The translations under genes were made by a program, and so were the position numbers. A stretch of DNA of 64,000 nucleotides from NCBI GenBank assembly GCA_026874595.1, contig CM049322.1:33376340-33440339 (forward strand), read 5' to 3'. The DNA comes from Sipunculus nudus (Eukaryota; Annelida; Sipuncula; Golfingiida; Sipunculidae). The notes below the pieces were generated by a model, which was not told where the DNA came from, made no database searches, and worked only from the letters and a program-made list of their open reading frames with translations. This document shows positions 1 through 12,200 of this stretch, piece after piece. Position 1 is the stretch's first letter, and each line of letters begins with the position of its first letter.

Positions 1-180
1 AATTTGAGGACAACTGACAAACAGACGGACACACTGACAAAGTGACCCAAGATAGAGACCAGATGACTTAACGTGTTTATGGAGAAGACTAAGAGGAAGA
101 AAATAACTATAGTTTTTGTAATTGAGGATTATAATTTTGGAGATATGGCCAAAACATGATATGTTGGGGAGGTTTGCATA

Positions 181-197
181 CAGCGCCCCCTAGCGAC
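181..197 (-). promoter_or_regulatory. CTCF-like motif within repeat
   Basis: The minus strand reads GTCGCTAGGGGGCGCTG, which agrees with the CTCF core at about 13 of 15 positions by eye. It lies in repeat sequence, so function is only a possibility. Confidence 0.2.
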
Positions 198-527
198 CGC
201 ATTCAAAAATTACAAAAAAAAATTCGAGATAATAGTAGGACTTTTGATATGTCAGTTTCAAAAAGATTCCTGCAAAACTGTGGCCTCCAGGGCGAGATTA
301 CTGAAATCTCGAAATATCTCGGTTGACGAGATATTATACGAGATATTTCGAGACTTTTAATAAAATCTTGAAGTTCTTGTCGAATGCTACCAAACTGAGT
401 CAATTACACACCAGAAGACAGGCCTTGGAATGGCGATTAAAATGAGCTACGGTTGAAGTAGATACGACTAATAGTCACACAGATATGAGGAAAAAACCGT
501 TTTGCATACTTTTGATGACCTGGACCT

Positions 528-540
528 TGACCTTTGACCT
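528..540 (-). promoter_or_regulatory. Perfect DR1 nuclear-receptor half-site pair
   Basis: TGACCT-T-TGACCT is a perfect direct repeat of AGGTCA half-sites with one-base spacing when read on the minus strand. DR1 is the layout bound by RXR/HNF4-type receptors. Further TGACC-like units flank it. It probably belongs to a dispersed repeat; binding is not shown. Confidence 0.25.
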
Positions 541-784
541 ATATTGACCAAAAACAATAGGCTTCTGTCATTTTACATTTTCCATCAATTGTGTAAGTTT
601 GAAAGCGATTGCAGCAAAATTGCGACCTGTAGAGAGGGAACAGACAGACAGACAAACAGACATTCGCGACTGACCAACCAAAAATGTTCATATGCAGAAT
701 TCCACTCCAATTTCGGACTACGTGACAGGAGTTTACACGCAATAATTCTGGCATCAACTGGGCTCGGTGTACCACTTTCTTAGG

Positions 785-962
785 TCCTGGGTGCGTGTAA
801 TCCCCGTTCCTGGGTCATACCACCGAAAGGCTCACTCATTGTAAATGAAACCATTAAATCAACAGGGTCTGGGGGCCGACCTTTATATTTCGCACCGTCT
901 CGCCGTTTCTGAAACTCGTGATCCCCAGGCTTTGAGCCCGGTGCTCTAACACGCAACCACAA
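785..962 (-). repeat. tRNA-derived SINE (minus strand)
   Basis: Read on the minus strand, the element opens with a tRNA-like head: an A-box-like TGGTTGCGTGTTAGAGC segment, then a B-box-like GATCACGAGTTTC segment, followed by a non-tRNA body. The cloverleaf is imperfect, so this is a SINE or tRNA relic rather than a tRNA gene. Confidence 0.45.
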
Positions 963-1014
963 GTGCAGGTAAAAACCATGGAAAGCCTTTCACTGGCATG
1001 TCTGCTTTATTCTT

Positions 1015-1330
1015 TCAGGGGCCTGAACAGTCGAGTGGTAAAACACTCGGCACTCTCAAATGGTGACCCGGGTTCGAACCTCGGTAAGCTGTCTGAGTGG
1101 GTTGTAGTGGCCCATCAAATATCGATGGCTTTCTCCGGGTCCTATTTTTCTACACCCCGAGAACCAACCGAACGCCATTTGCGCTACGGAGAGTGCTTTG
1201 CATTGCTTACTTTCACCAAATCCAGGTTTGGATTTATCACAACACGGTATACCATAAATTCTGTTTTCTAGGCTGATTCCTCCAAAACGTCGATACATTT
1301 GACAAAGCTTCCAAAGGTAGCGCTATTCTG
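1015..1330 (+). repeat. tRNA-derived SINE (plus strand)
   Basis: The tRNA-like head has an A-box-like GTCGAGTGGTAAAACACTCGG and a near-perfect B box GGGTTCGAACC at about 1070-1080. A SINE-like core containing a ttctccgggt motif follows. It sits head to head with the minus-strand SINE just upstream. Confidence 0.55.
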
Positions 1331-2039
1331 TCGTCTACTTCATAAAGACTTAACTTAAATAAAAAAAAACTTGTATACTGATGGATTTGTTTACATATAA
1401 CTTATCCACCAAACACATCTACAAACACATTTGGATTATAATAAAACGCCAAAGGTACAGCATTTAAAAAACTACTCTGACAAAGCACTATACTTTGAGA
1501 ACCTTTTCGTATAAAAAGCTATTAAAATACGCAAACATAAAATAAGCAAACAGGATTGAAGAACACATATTAGCAACAACAAATCAACAGACTGGAACGA
1601 AACGCACTTGTTATGGTGCACTGACTACAAACCTCGGGCAGAATAGCGATCACCTAATTAACAGGTCAGTCCATTTCACGGCTCACTTAATGCCCTGACC
1701 TACATCACCATCTAGACGGTCTTGACAATGAGCAGTTGTAAGCCCAGTTAGTCTGGTAATACCCACGCTGACGAACAACATGAGGTCAAAGACATGGTTA
1801 TTTTACAACAGCGAGAAGAGACGGGCGACCATGACAATACCCTGTAGGAGAGAGGCCGCTTAATCGCGACTCTCTCCAGGAGGATAGATGCACTTGTGCA
1901 TGAGCCTAAACCTGCTTTCACAGTGCATAGCGACCAGACCTCAGACTCGGGAAGAGCACCCCTAAGTCCAGTTCTGGACACACGGGAATTCATCTTGGAC
2001 GGGCCCAGAGCCTCAGACACTAGTAGTTAACCTGCAGCC
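1331..2039. other. No gene recognised
   Basis: AT-rich sequence without a recognisable coding segment. The 90-codon minus-strand frame at 1748-2020 has no domain I recognise. The right end may be the 5' UTR of the LINE that follows. Confidence 0.4.
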
Positions 2040-4370
2040 GCACTTCGGGGCAGAGACTACAGCTAAACGGAACGCTATCACTTCACTTTCCTCGCAGGCG
2101 AAACCAAAGGACGATTTGACTGACCATTAGACCAGTCCTTCAACCGACCAAGGAACAGATAAAACACAAATTACCAAGGACGCAAGTCGTACAAAACACT
2201 AACCAAGTCAATGAGCAGAATGCTCCAGTGATCAAAAGGAATTCTCACCTCTCGAGGGAAAAATTACCAACACGCTTGCACAACAATCACCAAAAGAAAA
2301 CACACCGACATAGACAAACCCACTGCAAACACGTACGCCTACGTCAGGATAGTCGGTTTCGACCCTGAACTACTCCTGGAATCACTCAGACTGAAAGAGA
2401 CGATAGACCAGACCCCGACAGGCTTGGACCTAGCCGGCAATTCCATGGAGGCAAATTGTTGCTTATCTGCTGCACCTCCGAGACAGAAGCCGACAAACTG
2501 AAAGACGACGTCACAAGGCAAACGCTGCCAGGATGTGGCCGTGCTACCTTTTCTAGCACTGGTAAGCAGCCACAGCCGACCACAACAACACGCAAGTATG
2601 GGGTAGTATATAGAGTTCCCCTGGACGTGACTGACTCTGACAGTGTAAGTAAACTTAATCACCTAGGTGTCACGAAAGCCACGCGCTTAATCACGACCAA
2701 GGGGCCTGGTGAGACTGTCAAACTTACATTTGACAGCGAAGCCAACTACGACTCTACGCTTAAGACGACGTTCAGACTCTCTCTAAGAATTGTCAAGTTT
2801 AAGCCATACAAAGACTTAAGACGGTTGATCAATGTTTCAAGTGTCAGCATTTCGGCAATAGTCACACAATGTCAGAACACAGCCCGCGACATGGAATACG
2901 CGTCTGTTCCATGGACAAAGCCCAAGCGAGATGCGCCAAATGTTCAAGGGCACATATCGTCCTATCGCGGTTTTCCCGCATTTAAAGGAGCAAATCGTAA
3001 GTTAAGATAGGAGAGCCAGACCAACACCAGCAAAGCCAATACGGCAAGGCAGGTGCTTGTTCAGCCTGCACCATGGTCACAGCAGAACGCCTCGACACTT
3101 CCGAAACCACTCCCACAAAGACACATCTTGACTGGAACACCGTGTTGTTCATCACCGATCTGGTGTGCAACTTCAACCTCGGTGTTCAACTTGATTAGAA
3201 ATGCGAGACACTTGCTTGATTGATCTGGAGGTATTTCCGCCAAAAGGTCGACCACGTAGACAATAAATAGATCGGACATTGACCGGTTGGAAGAACTGGG
3301 CACTGATGATCACTGGCCAAACTTAACAAGAACTATCAAAACACCCTCTAAATGGTATCAATGTATTCATTACATTAGTATTAATACTGTTAATTAGTAT
3401 TAAATATTGCACATATAAACACCAACGGCTTGAACGCGAATTATTAAATCATCTGGATAAAAATAATATAGACATTGCTTTAATATCTGAAACTTAACTA
3501 ACGTCAGGTAAACATTTAACGCTGGGCAACTGTGACCTGATTCTCTTAGATAAATAGAACGGTCAAGGAGGGGGTTGCTGTTACTGTCGATGTTGACAGA
3601 AAATTTGATTATACCGTCAATAAGTGGTTCGGTAATTTTAAAGCCGAAGCTCTCTCAGTTAGATCAAAAAGTAATAATTATCTAATCCTAGGTGATCTAA
3701 ACGCCCCACATACAGACTACCGTGCTAGATATAGTGATGCCTCTATAAAAATACTAATGGATGAATTTGCTGGTGGTAATTTAGTTTTATTTGAAGATGA
3801 TAAGCCACCGTTCTACAGTGTAACTAACGGCGCTTGGAAAATTTTAGATCTCGATCTTGTCACTCCAAACATCGCTGTCTCCTCTGAGTTCTATATAGGG
3901 GAGTGTTTCGGATCGGACTATCACCTAGATTTTAGGTTGAAACCACAGGGTTTTGCACCCAAAGTATTTCATGGTCTAGCTGAAGTACCACCAAGATAAA
4001 TCTCTTCAGACAGACAAATTTTGATGGCGGCCGGCTATGTCTGAATCTTTGATGAGGACAACGAGGTGGTGTCAGAATTTCAGAAAAAGGAGAATAACGT
4101 TCAGAGCTTCGGATTCCTGCTATACTGTTATAAAAATTATCTGTTTTAGCCACCTCGGGCCAGGTGAGATGGAAAAACAACTGGGTAACATTCCTGGATG
4201 GCTTCCTACAAATCCATGCCTTCCTAAACCCGGACAGGGCACTACGTCTGCCAACTGAGATAGAGTATGTGGAAATCAACCCACTGACGCACGCAACTTC
4301 TTTGAAAAACACAGGAAATCACATTGGTAAACCACTTGTTACAGCTTTAAAGTACTATCTGGAATAATAC
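2040..4370 (+). mobile_element. Decayed APE-type LINE (ORF1 and ORF2 endonuclease)
   Basis: ORF1 remnants run from about 2330 to 3000 and contain a degenerate CCHC knuckle (CFKCQHFG, then RCAKC near 2930), broken by frameshifts. From about 3420 an apurinic endonuclease domain is readable across stops: HINTNGLN at its start, then GDLNAPH near 3695, LDLVTPNI near 3855 and a GSDYHLDF histidine motif near 3915. No reverse transcriptase was seen, so the element is 3' truncated as well as mutated. It lies upstream of the first visible synthase exon, probably in an intron. Confidence 0.7.
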
Positions 4371-4986
4371 TTGAAATCTGGCCACAGTAATACTGCAGAT
4401 ATAGATATACATGTATATGAATTCAAAAATGTTAGTACTGAAACAAAAATAGGAAAAGGTTAAAAAAAACTGAATACATTATTACTTTCCCTGATTTAAC
4501 TTAAAATATTCATTGATTTTAATTCAGAGTAACTTTTGTGGGAAATATCATTAGGTTTGCTCAGCCAGTCTATAGGCGCTATATTTGATTTTTATCTTTC
4601 GAAATTCAATAATGGTATAAGTTACCAGATCTAATGCTAAGCGTATTGTTTCTTGTGAGTGTAATTGATAACCATATAGGTTTGTATCGGTCAGTAAACA
4701 TATAGGACTATTCCTGATTTATATATTTAATTATTATCATTTGTAGAAAGGCAATGATAAATGGTTGCTTGAAAGTGTTCTCACATAACGAAATGATATG
4801 AACATATCACACATTTCGTAATTCGATACATCATAGGTCGATTCATGTAGTAGTAAAAAGAATATTTTTCTGATCTGTATTGACACACCGACGAGGCATA
4901 TGAATGAAAATGGGCATCGAAGTGGAGTAATTTGATCATGTGATCTAGTGAAATCCAACTGAGCATAACTGATTTTCCTCTTTAAG

Positions 4987-6232
4987 GATATGACGTCACA
5001 CGTGACGAGACCACGCATGCGCTGAAGGCTGGAGGTGTTACTATGAGTGGTGTCCACTTAACACCTGCCCCGAGATCACATAATCAAAAACCCCTCCTGA
5101 CAGAGATGACGTTTGTACCATATATGGAAGTGGTGCCATGTAAATCGGGGATGGAATTAGAAAATTACAAGGAGCGTTGCGCATGCGCTGCTAGTAAGCT
5201 ACTCGGGAAGCTTTACACAACTGCGGACAATAATATTGCCAATGGACACGCAAATGGGAGTCACAGAAATGATACAAATGGAAATGTTAAATTATCAAAT
5301 TCAGATAAGTTGATTAAAGAAAAGGAAGTTCTGTCAGGGAAAGAAAGTCTTGTGCAGCTATTGGAAAGTTATTCCTGCAAATCTACTGAGCAGCTAACAG
5401 CATCAGCTATTAATCTTCAGGAACTTGGAACCTCTTTGGATACAGACTGCCTTTTACAGAGGCTAAAGGTGCCACCTCGCTTAAAGACTTACCTGGATAT
5501 TGTGATCGAAAATCAACCTTCCTTTGAAATTAAATTACTGCATGTGCAAAATCCGCTCCCGAACATGCCATCACTCAAAGGGTGTCTGACAAGCATTGTC
5601 TCGAAATCGCCAGTTGTAACTTATTCTGCGACATATTCCACGATTCTTTGCCAAAGTAAGTTATTTCCAGGAGTATACTCAGATGCGTCTGATAAATTGT
5701 TGAATCTGGATTCGTTACCCGATTGGTGCAAAGGACATAACGTTGTGGTGGTGAGTTATTTATCTCTTCTCACAGATGATGTCCAGAAGGTGCTTAGTTC
5801 TCTGAAAGAAATGGTTAATGAGCAGGGGTTCATACTGCTCCACGAAATCACAGCTTCGGAACAAATGATCAAGGCGTTGGGATTCATAAATGGAAGAAGT
5901 GCCACAAGTCTTGCCAAAGTACAATCATTGTCTCTGGATGCATGGCAACAGCTTTTCTTACGCGCAGGGTTAGATACGGTTGCCATGCATAGTGATGGAC
6001 TTCTTTCTACCTTATTTCTTCTGCGGAAGAAACCACAATCTGCTCTCCACCCGATGTTGGTAGTTGCGGATGAAGATAAAGAGTTCGAGTGGATTAACAG
6101 GGTGAAAGATAAGTTATCAAAACTGGATAATTTAACGGACAGGTTATGGCTTATTGTTCCTTCAAATGCTACCAGTGGTATGGTCGGGTTCGTGAACAGT
6201 TTGAAAATGGAACCAAAAGGAGAAAAACTAAG
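4987..6232 (+). CDS. AFPK exon: DH end, pseudo-methyltransferase, start of pseudo-KR
   Basis: The acceptor is tttcctctttaag, so coding starts upstream of the ATG at 5043. The first residues match the end of a hot-dog DH domain. The middle has the length and fold pattern of the FAS pseudo-methyltransferase, but the glycine-rich SAM motif is absent, so methylation is unlikely. The end carries the FAS-like segment [15 protein letters not shown] of the structural pseudo-KR. The donor is AG/GTAAGA, phase 2. Confidence 0.85.
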
Positions 6233-9200
6233 GTAAGATCCTTCTTGTTTAATGGCAGTAAAAAAAGGATTCGGTGCCAAACGTGTGCGAGATTTACCTC
6301 ATTTATATTAGGTTATCATGATTATTTTCAGCGCTACATATCAAATGACATTAACGCGTCGGGAAAGATAGAAGAATATACATGTAAAAAGAGAACATTA
6401 ACTATATTGTTAGCATTTCCATCAAAGGTGACATACAGGATGCCAGTTGTTTCAGCATCAAACACCAAATGTTACACAGCCACCACACCCCGGGAAACAA
6501 ATCTTAACATAGAAATTTCTTGTTCTTGTGATTGAACGGTGACAATTTCATCTTGGACTAAAATAATTTGGTTTAGTGTAACCACCCATCGGATCATACG
6601 GTCGACTGTTATGGAAAGCAATCGTTCGGATTTGTTTGATCTAGAAAAATACTTCTAACACCATGTATCCTGGAATTACTAGTGTAAATCATATTTAAGA
6701 ATCTATTAGCAGGTGTTTTGTTTGAGGCGAAAATCCACAATAATTGTATACTATTATGCAGAAGCCTCATAACCCATGACTGGAATGGTGGCGGTCTGCC
6801 GGCGGGTCTACGTGCTGGAGAAGACCTGTTTGATCAACTCATAGACCGGGATCTTGTTATGAACGTATACAGGGGTGGTGAAATTGGCAGCTTCCGGCAC
6901 AAGATGTTTAATATGTGTAGGTACCAAAGAAGTCCTTCAAATTGTTATCCTGTTAGTTATATTAATTTTACCGTTCTAAAAATTATAACTTTTGTTAATG
7001 GATCCTTTTGAGTTTATTTAATAATGAAATCCTCGTTTAGTCTGCCTCAGCTTTTCTTTCTCTGAAATTATAATGTTGCACCACGCCAATTAGGATTTTT
7101 GGCTATTAATATATGTTAAGAATTTCCACCTAGAGACGTTAAAATTCCCTATTTGTAATTTGTTCAACACGGATAATTCCTATTTGCATATTTGGACATT
7201 TAACACATTTAATGGAAGTATAGAGCTATCTAGGATGAATAAACCCATAACTCTACAAAACAATTTGGATACAAATGTTAAAAATATAATCATAGCCCAT
7301 AGGGGCTATCTCAGGACTACTTTCACATCTACTGAAATAAACAAATATTAAAAGTAAGTGTGATAAGTGCTGCTACATTTTAAAAATAGTCATTCTATCA
7401 TTCATACAGTGCACACCAAAGAATCATCATCTGAAGTCGCATTGAACATTAATGAAAGGAACGACCTTAAATCCCTTCATTGGGCCACAATACCTGGGAG
7501 AGATATCGGAAACCATACAGATGGGTTTGAAAAAGTAAGCGTGTATTACTCCGCTCTGAACTTCCGTGACATCATGCTGGCAACGGGAAGACTCTCACCG
7601 GAAGCTGTTCCAGGAGGTAAAATAATTTGCTAGATTCAAGTTCTAAATAGATTTAATATGTGTCCATAAATATGACAAACACACACACGCACACACATAT
7701 ATGGGGTTATTTGCTCAGATTCTGTTTCCTAGCTTTATATTTGCCTGATTTAAGTAAACACCCAGTTATGTAGCACTGAAAGGAGAGGCTTTTCTTGCGA
7801 AAAATAATATTGAAAGATATTTAACCTAAAATGAACACAACGCTCATAAATATACCGTTGTCCCAGTGTGAGTAAAACAAGCAATATTTCGATGTATCAA
7901 CTATAATTACAGTTGTTAGTGTTAGATATAAATGACCCTTAATCTATTTATATCGATTACCTTGAATACTGTGTATGTAAATTCATATCAGTTCGGGAGA
8001 TGTTTATTTCCATGGGTCATCTATCCTTTTCGTCATTGTCGGAACCAGTGACTTTTTCCATTCCTTCAACGGCGGAAGTGACAATTATCTGTTTCGTCAT
8101 TGTAGACAACATCATTGGTGAAAACCGTGACATTTATCCATTTCGTCATTTTAGAAATCATCATTGTTGAAAAGAGTAATATTTATCAATTTCGTCATTT
8201 TGGGAACCTGTAACATTTATCCATTTTGCCACTGTAGGAACCAGTGACGCAAACGCTCTTCTTGGGTTGGAGTTTTCTGGACGAGATTCTAATGGCAACC
8301 GTGTAATGGGGGTTACGACTGGAAAGGTCAGTAAAACATTACCTGTTCAGTTCCTCTCAGCAACAATGGTTCTTTGAAGACTTCAGAGTGAATATAGAAA
8401 AATACTTTTTATAAACCCGTCTCTGAAAGGACTGAAATCGGAACTGTTTGTTTTGCAATTCGCCCAGACGTCTACGTGTTCTATTTGTGTCACATGCGGG
8501 ATTTGTGCTTTACATATGAAATCATTTAATTTAAATTAATGACTGATGGATAGGTTTCTGAGTGTGGAAGATCTAGAGTAACATACCGTTGATGACACTG
8601 ACACTGTTCAACAAGTTTACAACTTTTCCTTCGGAAAATACTTCCGAGAATACTTTGTATATGAGCTTTATAATTAATTCACCGATTTTATTCCAGGCTT
8701 TGGCTACCACTGTCTACCGACCGACTTCATACCTTTGGAAAATACCAGCTGGCTGGACCCTTGAGCAAGCAGCTACCATACCTATGGCATATTCCACGGC
8801 TGACTATGCACTGATGTCACGTGGTAAACTGTTGCCAGGGGAAACTATTCTCATCCAATCCGGGGCTAGCTCTGTTGGTCAGGCTGCGATAAGAATCGCT
8901 AGAGCACGTGGCTGTCGTGTGATTGTCACAGTTGGTACAGAGGATAAAGCAGCTTTTGTAGAGAAAGAATTAGGTGTCGATTCATCAGATATCTTCTTTT
9001 CCAGAAGTTCTCAATTTGTGGAAGACATACTGAGGGTGACAGGCGGAAAAGGTCAGTTGATTTTCGAATATAGCCAGTGTTAATTCTAACTCCCCCATTC
9101 GAAGATATCCTCATCAAAGGTAAAATATTCAAAAACTAATTAACAAATACTAATTATTGGTATATCGGTCAAATGTTTAGTCAGCATAGCCTACTTTATT

Positions 9201-12200
9201 ATGCAGAGTATGATACAATTGATTAAATATAGTGTCACCGGATGTGTTAGGAAGCGGACCGAACTGTGACGCTAGTAAAGCCGGACATTGGTTCGAATCT
9301 TGGATCGGCCAAATTATTGTTATTATTATTATTATTATTATTTTTATATATATTCATATGTATATAAAGTTATATATAAATACACTGTGAGAGAGATGTG
9401 AATATTTAGAGTAGTATTCAGTAGAGGCCCATTGTTTCTCCTGTAGATAGAACTGACCTTTGTAAGAGAAATGTGACATACATAATTTAGACCAATCAGT
9501 TTCCAGAGGACTTTAAATTGTGTGTAAATCTGCGTTAGTCATTATAGTTTATATACTCCTTTAAGTAGGATAAAAGCAGGTTAAGAAAAATAATAATTTA
9601 CATTAGGTGTACTTATTTACATGGCAAATATTTCGAATGGCACAGGTGTGGACGTGGTCCTGAATTCATTAGCTGGTGAGAAGTTAATGGCAGGAGCCAG
9701 TCTATTGAAGGATGGTGGGCGGTTCCTCGAGCTTGGAAAATATGATCTGTCGCAGAACTCCAAACTGGGTATATTATTTTTATCATACACATAGGTTGTG
9801 CAGAACCACATTGATTAATTAACGATTCTTACGTTCGGTTCTTGTGTCCGACAAATAATTGAACCGTATGAAGTATGTTCGGCACTAGTTTGTTCAATAG
9901 GTTTAGAATGGTAGATACATTAAAGCCTATATCACAATACCGGCCGAGCTCCTCGCCTATCTTAAAAATCGGCAGACATCCGTCGATTTTTGAAGGTTGT
10001 GGTCACATTAGTTTCGAGGCCCAGCCGAGTCCAAAGATTGTTTCTGCAGCTGATATTTGAAGGGGACCGACGGGACGTCATTGGAAGCACGTCCGAGCCT
10101 CTTCCGAACATCCTTCGGAACTCTTCCGCCGCTTTTTACCTAGAACAAGGCTCCATTTGGGAATCCAAGGAAGTTTATAAACCTAAAAAGTGCACGGATT
10201 TCGGACGATCCAAAGGAACCCCCCTGCGGTGCTCGCTGGGGGCCCAGACGTCCTCTTCCTGAGATGCTACCGAGCAAAACTTTCGCGGAATTTCCAACGG
10301 GTCCTCGTGGCTCGTTAACTTGGGCCTAAAGAGTGACGAGCAGCCCAACATGCTTTTAAAATACCGACGAGGCACGTCCGAGTTAAAAAAATTAAACAAT
10401 AGGGGCTCGTTCACGTGAAATAACTCGGGTTTAAAGGCGATCAGCGCATAACCATATGTACTCAGTGGAATCTGTGTCAAAGACCAGCTCTCTACTAAGA
10501 CAACCCGGTTTCAGTTGACCTGTCTAATTATACAAACTGTGAATTAAGACCACATTTGGGCCACTTCCATGGATTATTATATCACAGTTTCTACTGTATA
10601 TAAGAAATTATATTCAGAACACTTTCGAAATCTTTCGTCAAATGCAACAGAAAAATTCGCCATTCGTTCATAGTAGTGTTGATATGTGAAATACAAAGAA
10701 TAAATGTTCCATATAGCTTTGTTTATTGTAATATTTTAGGAATGAGACTTTTCTTGAAGAACGCAAGTTTCCATGGGATTGTTTTGGAACATCTTTTGCA
10801 TCCTGGCAGCCGGCATTGGCCGGAAGTGTGGCGCCGCGTCCAGGAAGGTATACAGACTGGACTCGTCAAACCTCTTCAAACAACCGTGTATAGTTCACAG
10901 GAAATCGAGTCTGCATTCAGAAAAATGTCCGAAGGGACACACATTGGGAAAATTCTCATCCAGGTATTGTTATTATACGAATGTTTGTTTACTGTAGAAA
11001 CTGGATGATACCAGTTTGCAGGGCTCTTTTGGTTATTTCTAGTCGTAGTTTGTTTCATGGCCAAGCTTTTCTCATGAAAGATTTTCATCCCAGGTGACTG
11101 TTAGAGCTTTAGCGGCCAGCCTTCTCCGTCGTCCATCCGGCCGTCCGTCTGTCCTTTCGTTAACAGGGCACAGATCGTTACCATTAGACCTAAATCTGTT
11201 AAACTGTGCATCCTGGGAGATCTTTGGTAAATCTCCTTTGAAATGTAAAAAATAAGTCATGGTGACCTTTATTCTTCGAGCTACATGCCTAAAATGATTT
11301 TGAGCACCTAAAGAGTCAGACGGGGCACATATTGTATCCATTTAGCATAGAATCTTCTAATGTGACATTCTTTCAGGTGTTGGATAAATGTCCTTGAAAA
11401 CATGAACTTAAGCCACCGTGACCTACATTTTGTGACCCGAAGGAAAACCTGTTTTATTCTCTCCATACAGTAGTTTATATATCGGAAACTTATTTAGTGT
11501 TTAGAAGAGTCCTTTTAACATTTTCCTGAATGGTACATGTAAACGTGTAACGGGTGCTCTCTTTGATTCAAGTTGCGGGAAGAGGAGCCTTCTTCGATTT
11601 TGAACAAAGTGCTCAGAAATAACAGAGTGAAGCCGAGGCCGGTTGCCATAGAAGCAGTGAAGCGGACGTACTTTGACCCCGGTAAGGTGTACGTTATTAC
11701 TGGTGGACTTGGAGGTCTCGGCTTAGAGGTGGCGCTGTGGATGGTGAGGAGGGGCGCTAGACAACTCGTGATGACATCACGGTCAGGAGTGAAAAATGGC
11801 TATCAAAGCTATACCATACAGCGTATGAAGGTAATAACGCATAGCAACTTAAAATATTTGAGAAAAAAAAGGTTTTCTGATCTTTGTTAGCAATCATTAC
11901 TTTAAACTTTTTTAAATTGAACTGTTCATTGCTTGTGTCTCCAAAATGTCATTTCATAATTTGTTTTAGCCTTGTTTCATTGAGGGAAAGGGTTACGAAA
12001 AAAAAATAAATAAAACACAATACATCCGTGATAAGTAATTACATTCGATGAATTATTCTCAAATGTACAGACGTTTCTACTGAACGCCGCACTGTTATGC
12101 ATATTATATCTTTATTATCTGTCAAGTAGTCTCAGATTAAGAAATATTTTACTCTAGTCATTCTGTAGCGTTGACCAGACCTTTAGATCTTTCCCTATCC

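Larger units (their letters stand above)
1..780. repeat. Dispersed non-coding repeat sequence
   Basis: No gene is visible. Short runs such as repeated gacagaca blocks near 635-660, and a run of TGACCT half-sites near 521-547, look like pieces of dispersed invertebrate repeats. Short open frames on both strands have no recognisable domain. Confidence 0.4.

Noticed and set aside
6713-6761. Earlier acceptor for the second AFPK exon at 6711-6712
   Set aside because: Joined to the phase-2 donor at 6232 it gives an immediate stop; the 6760-6761 acceptor keeps the frame.
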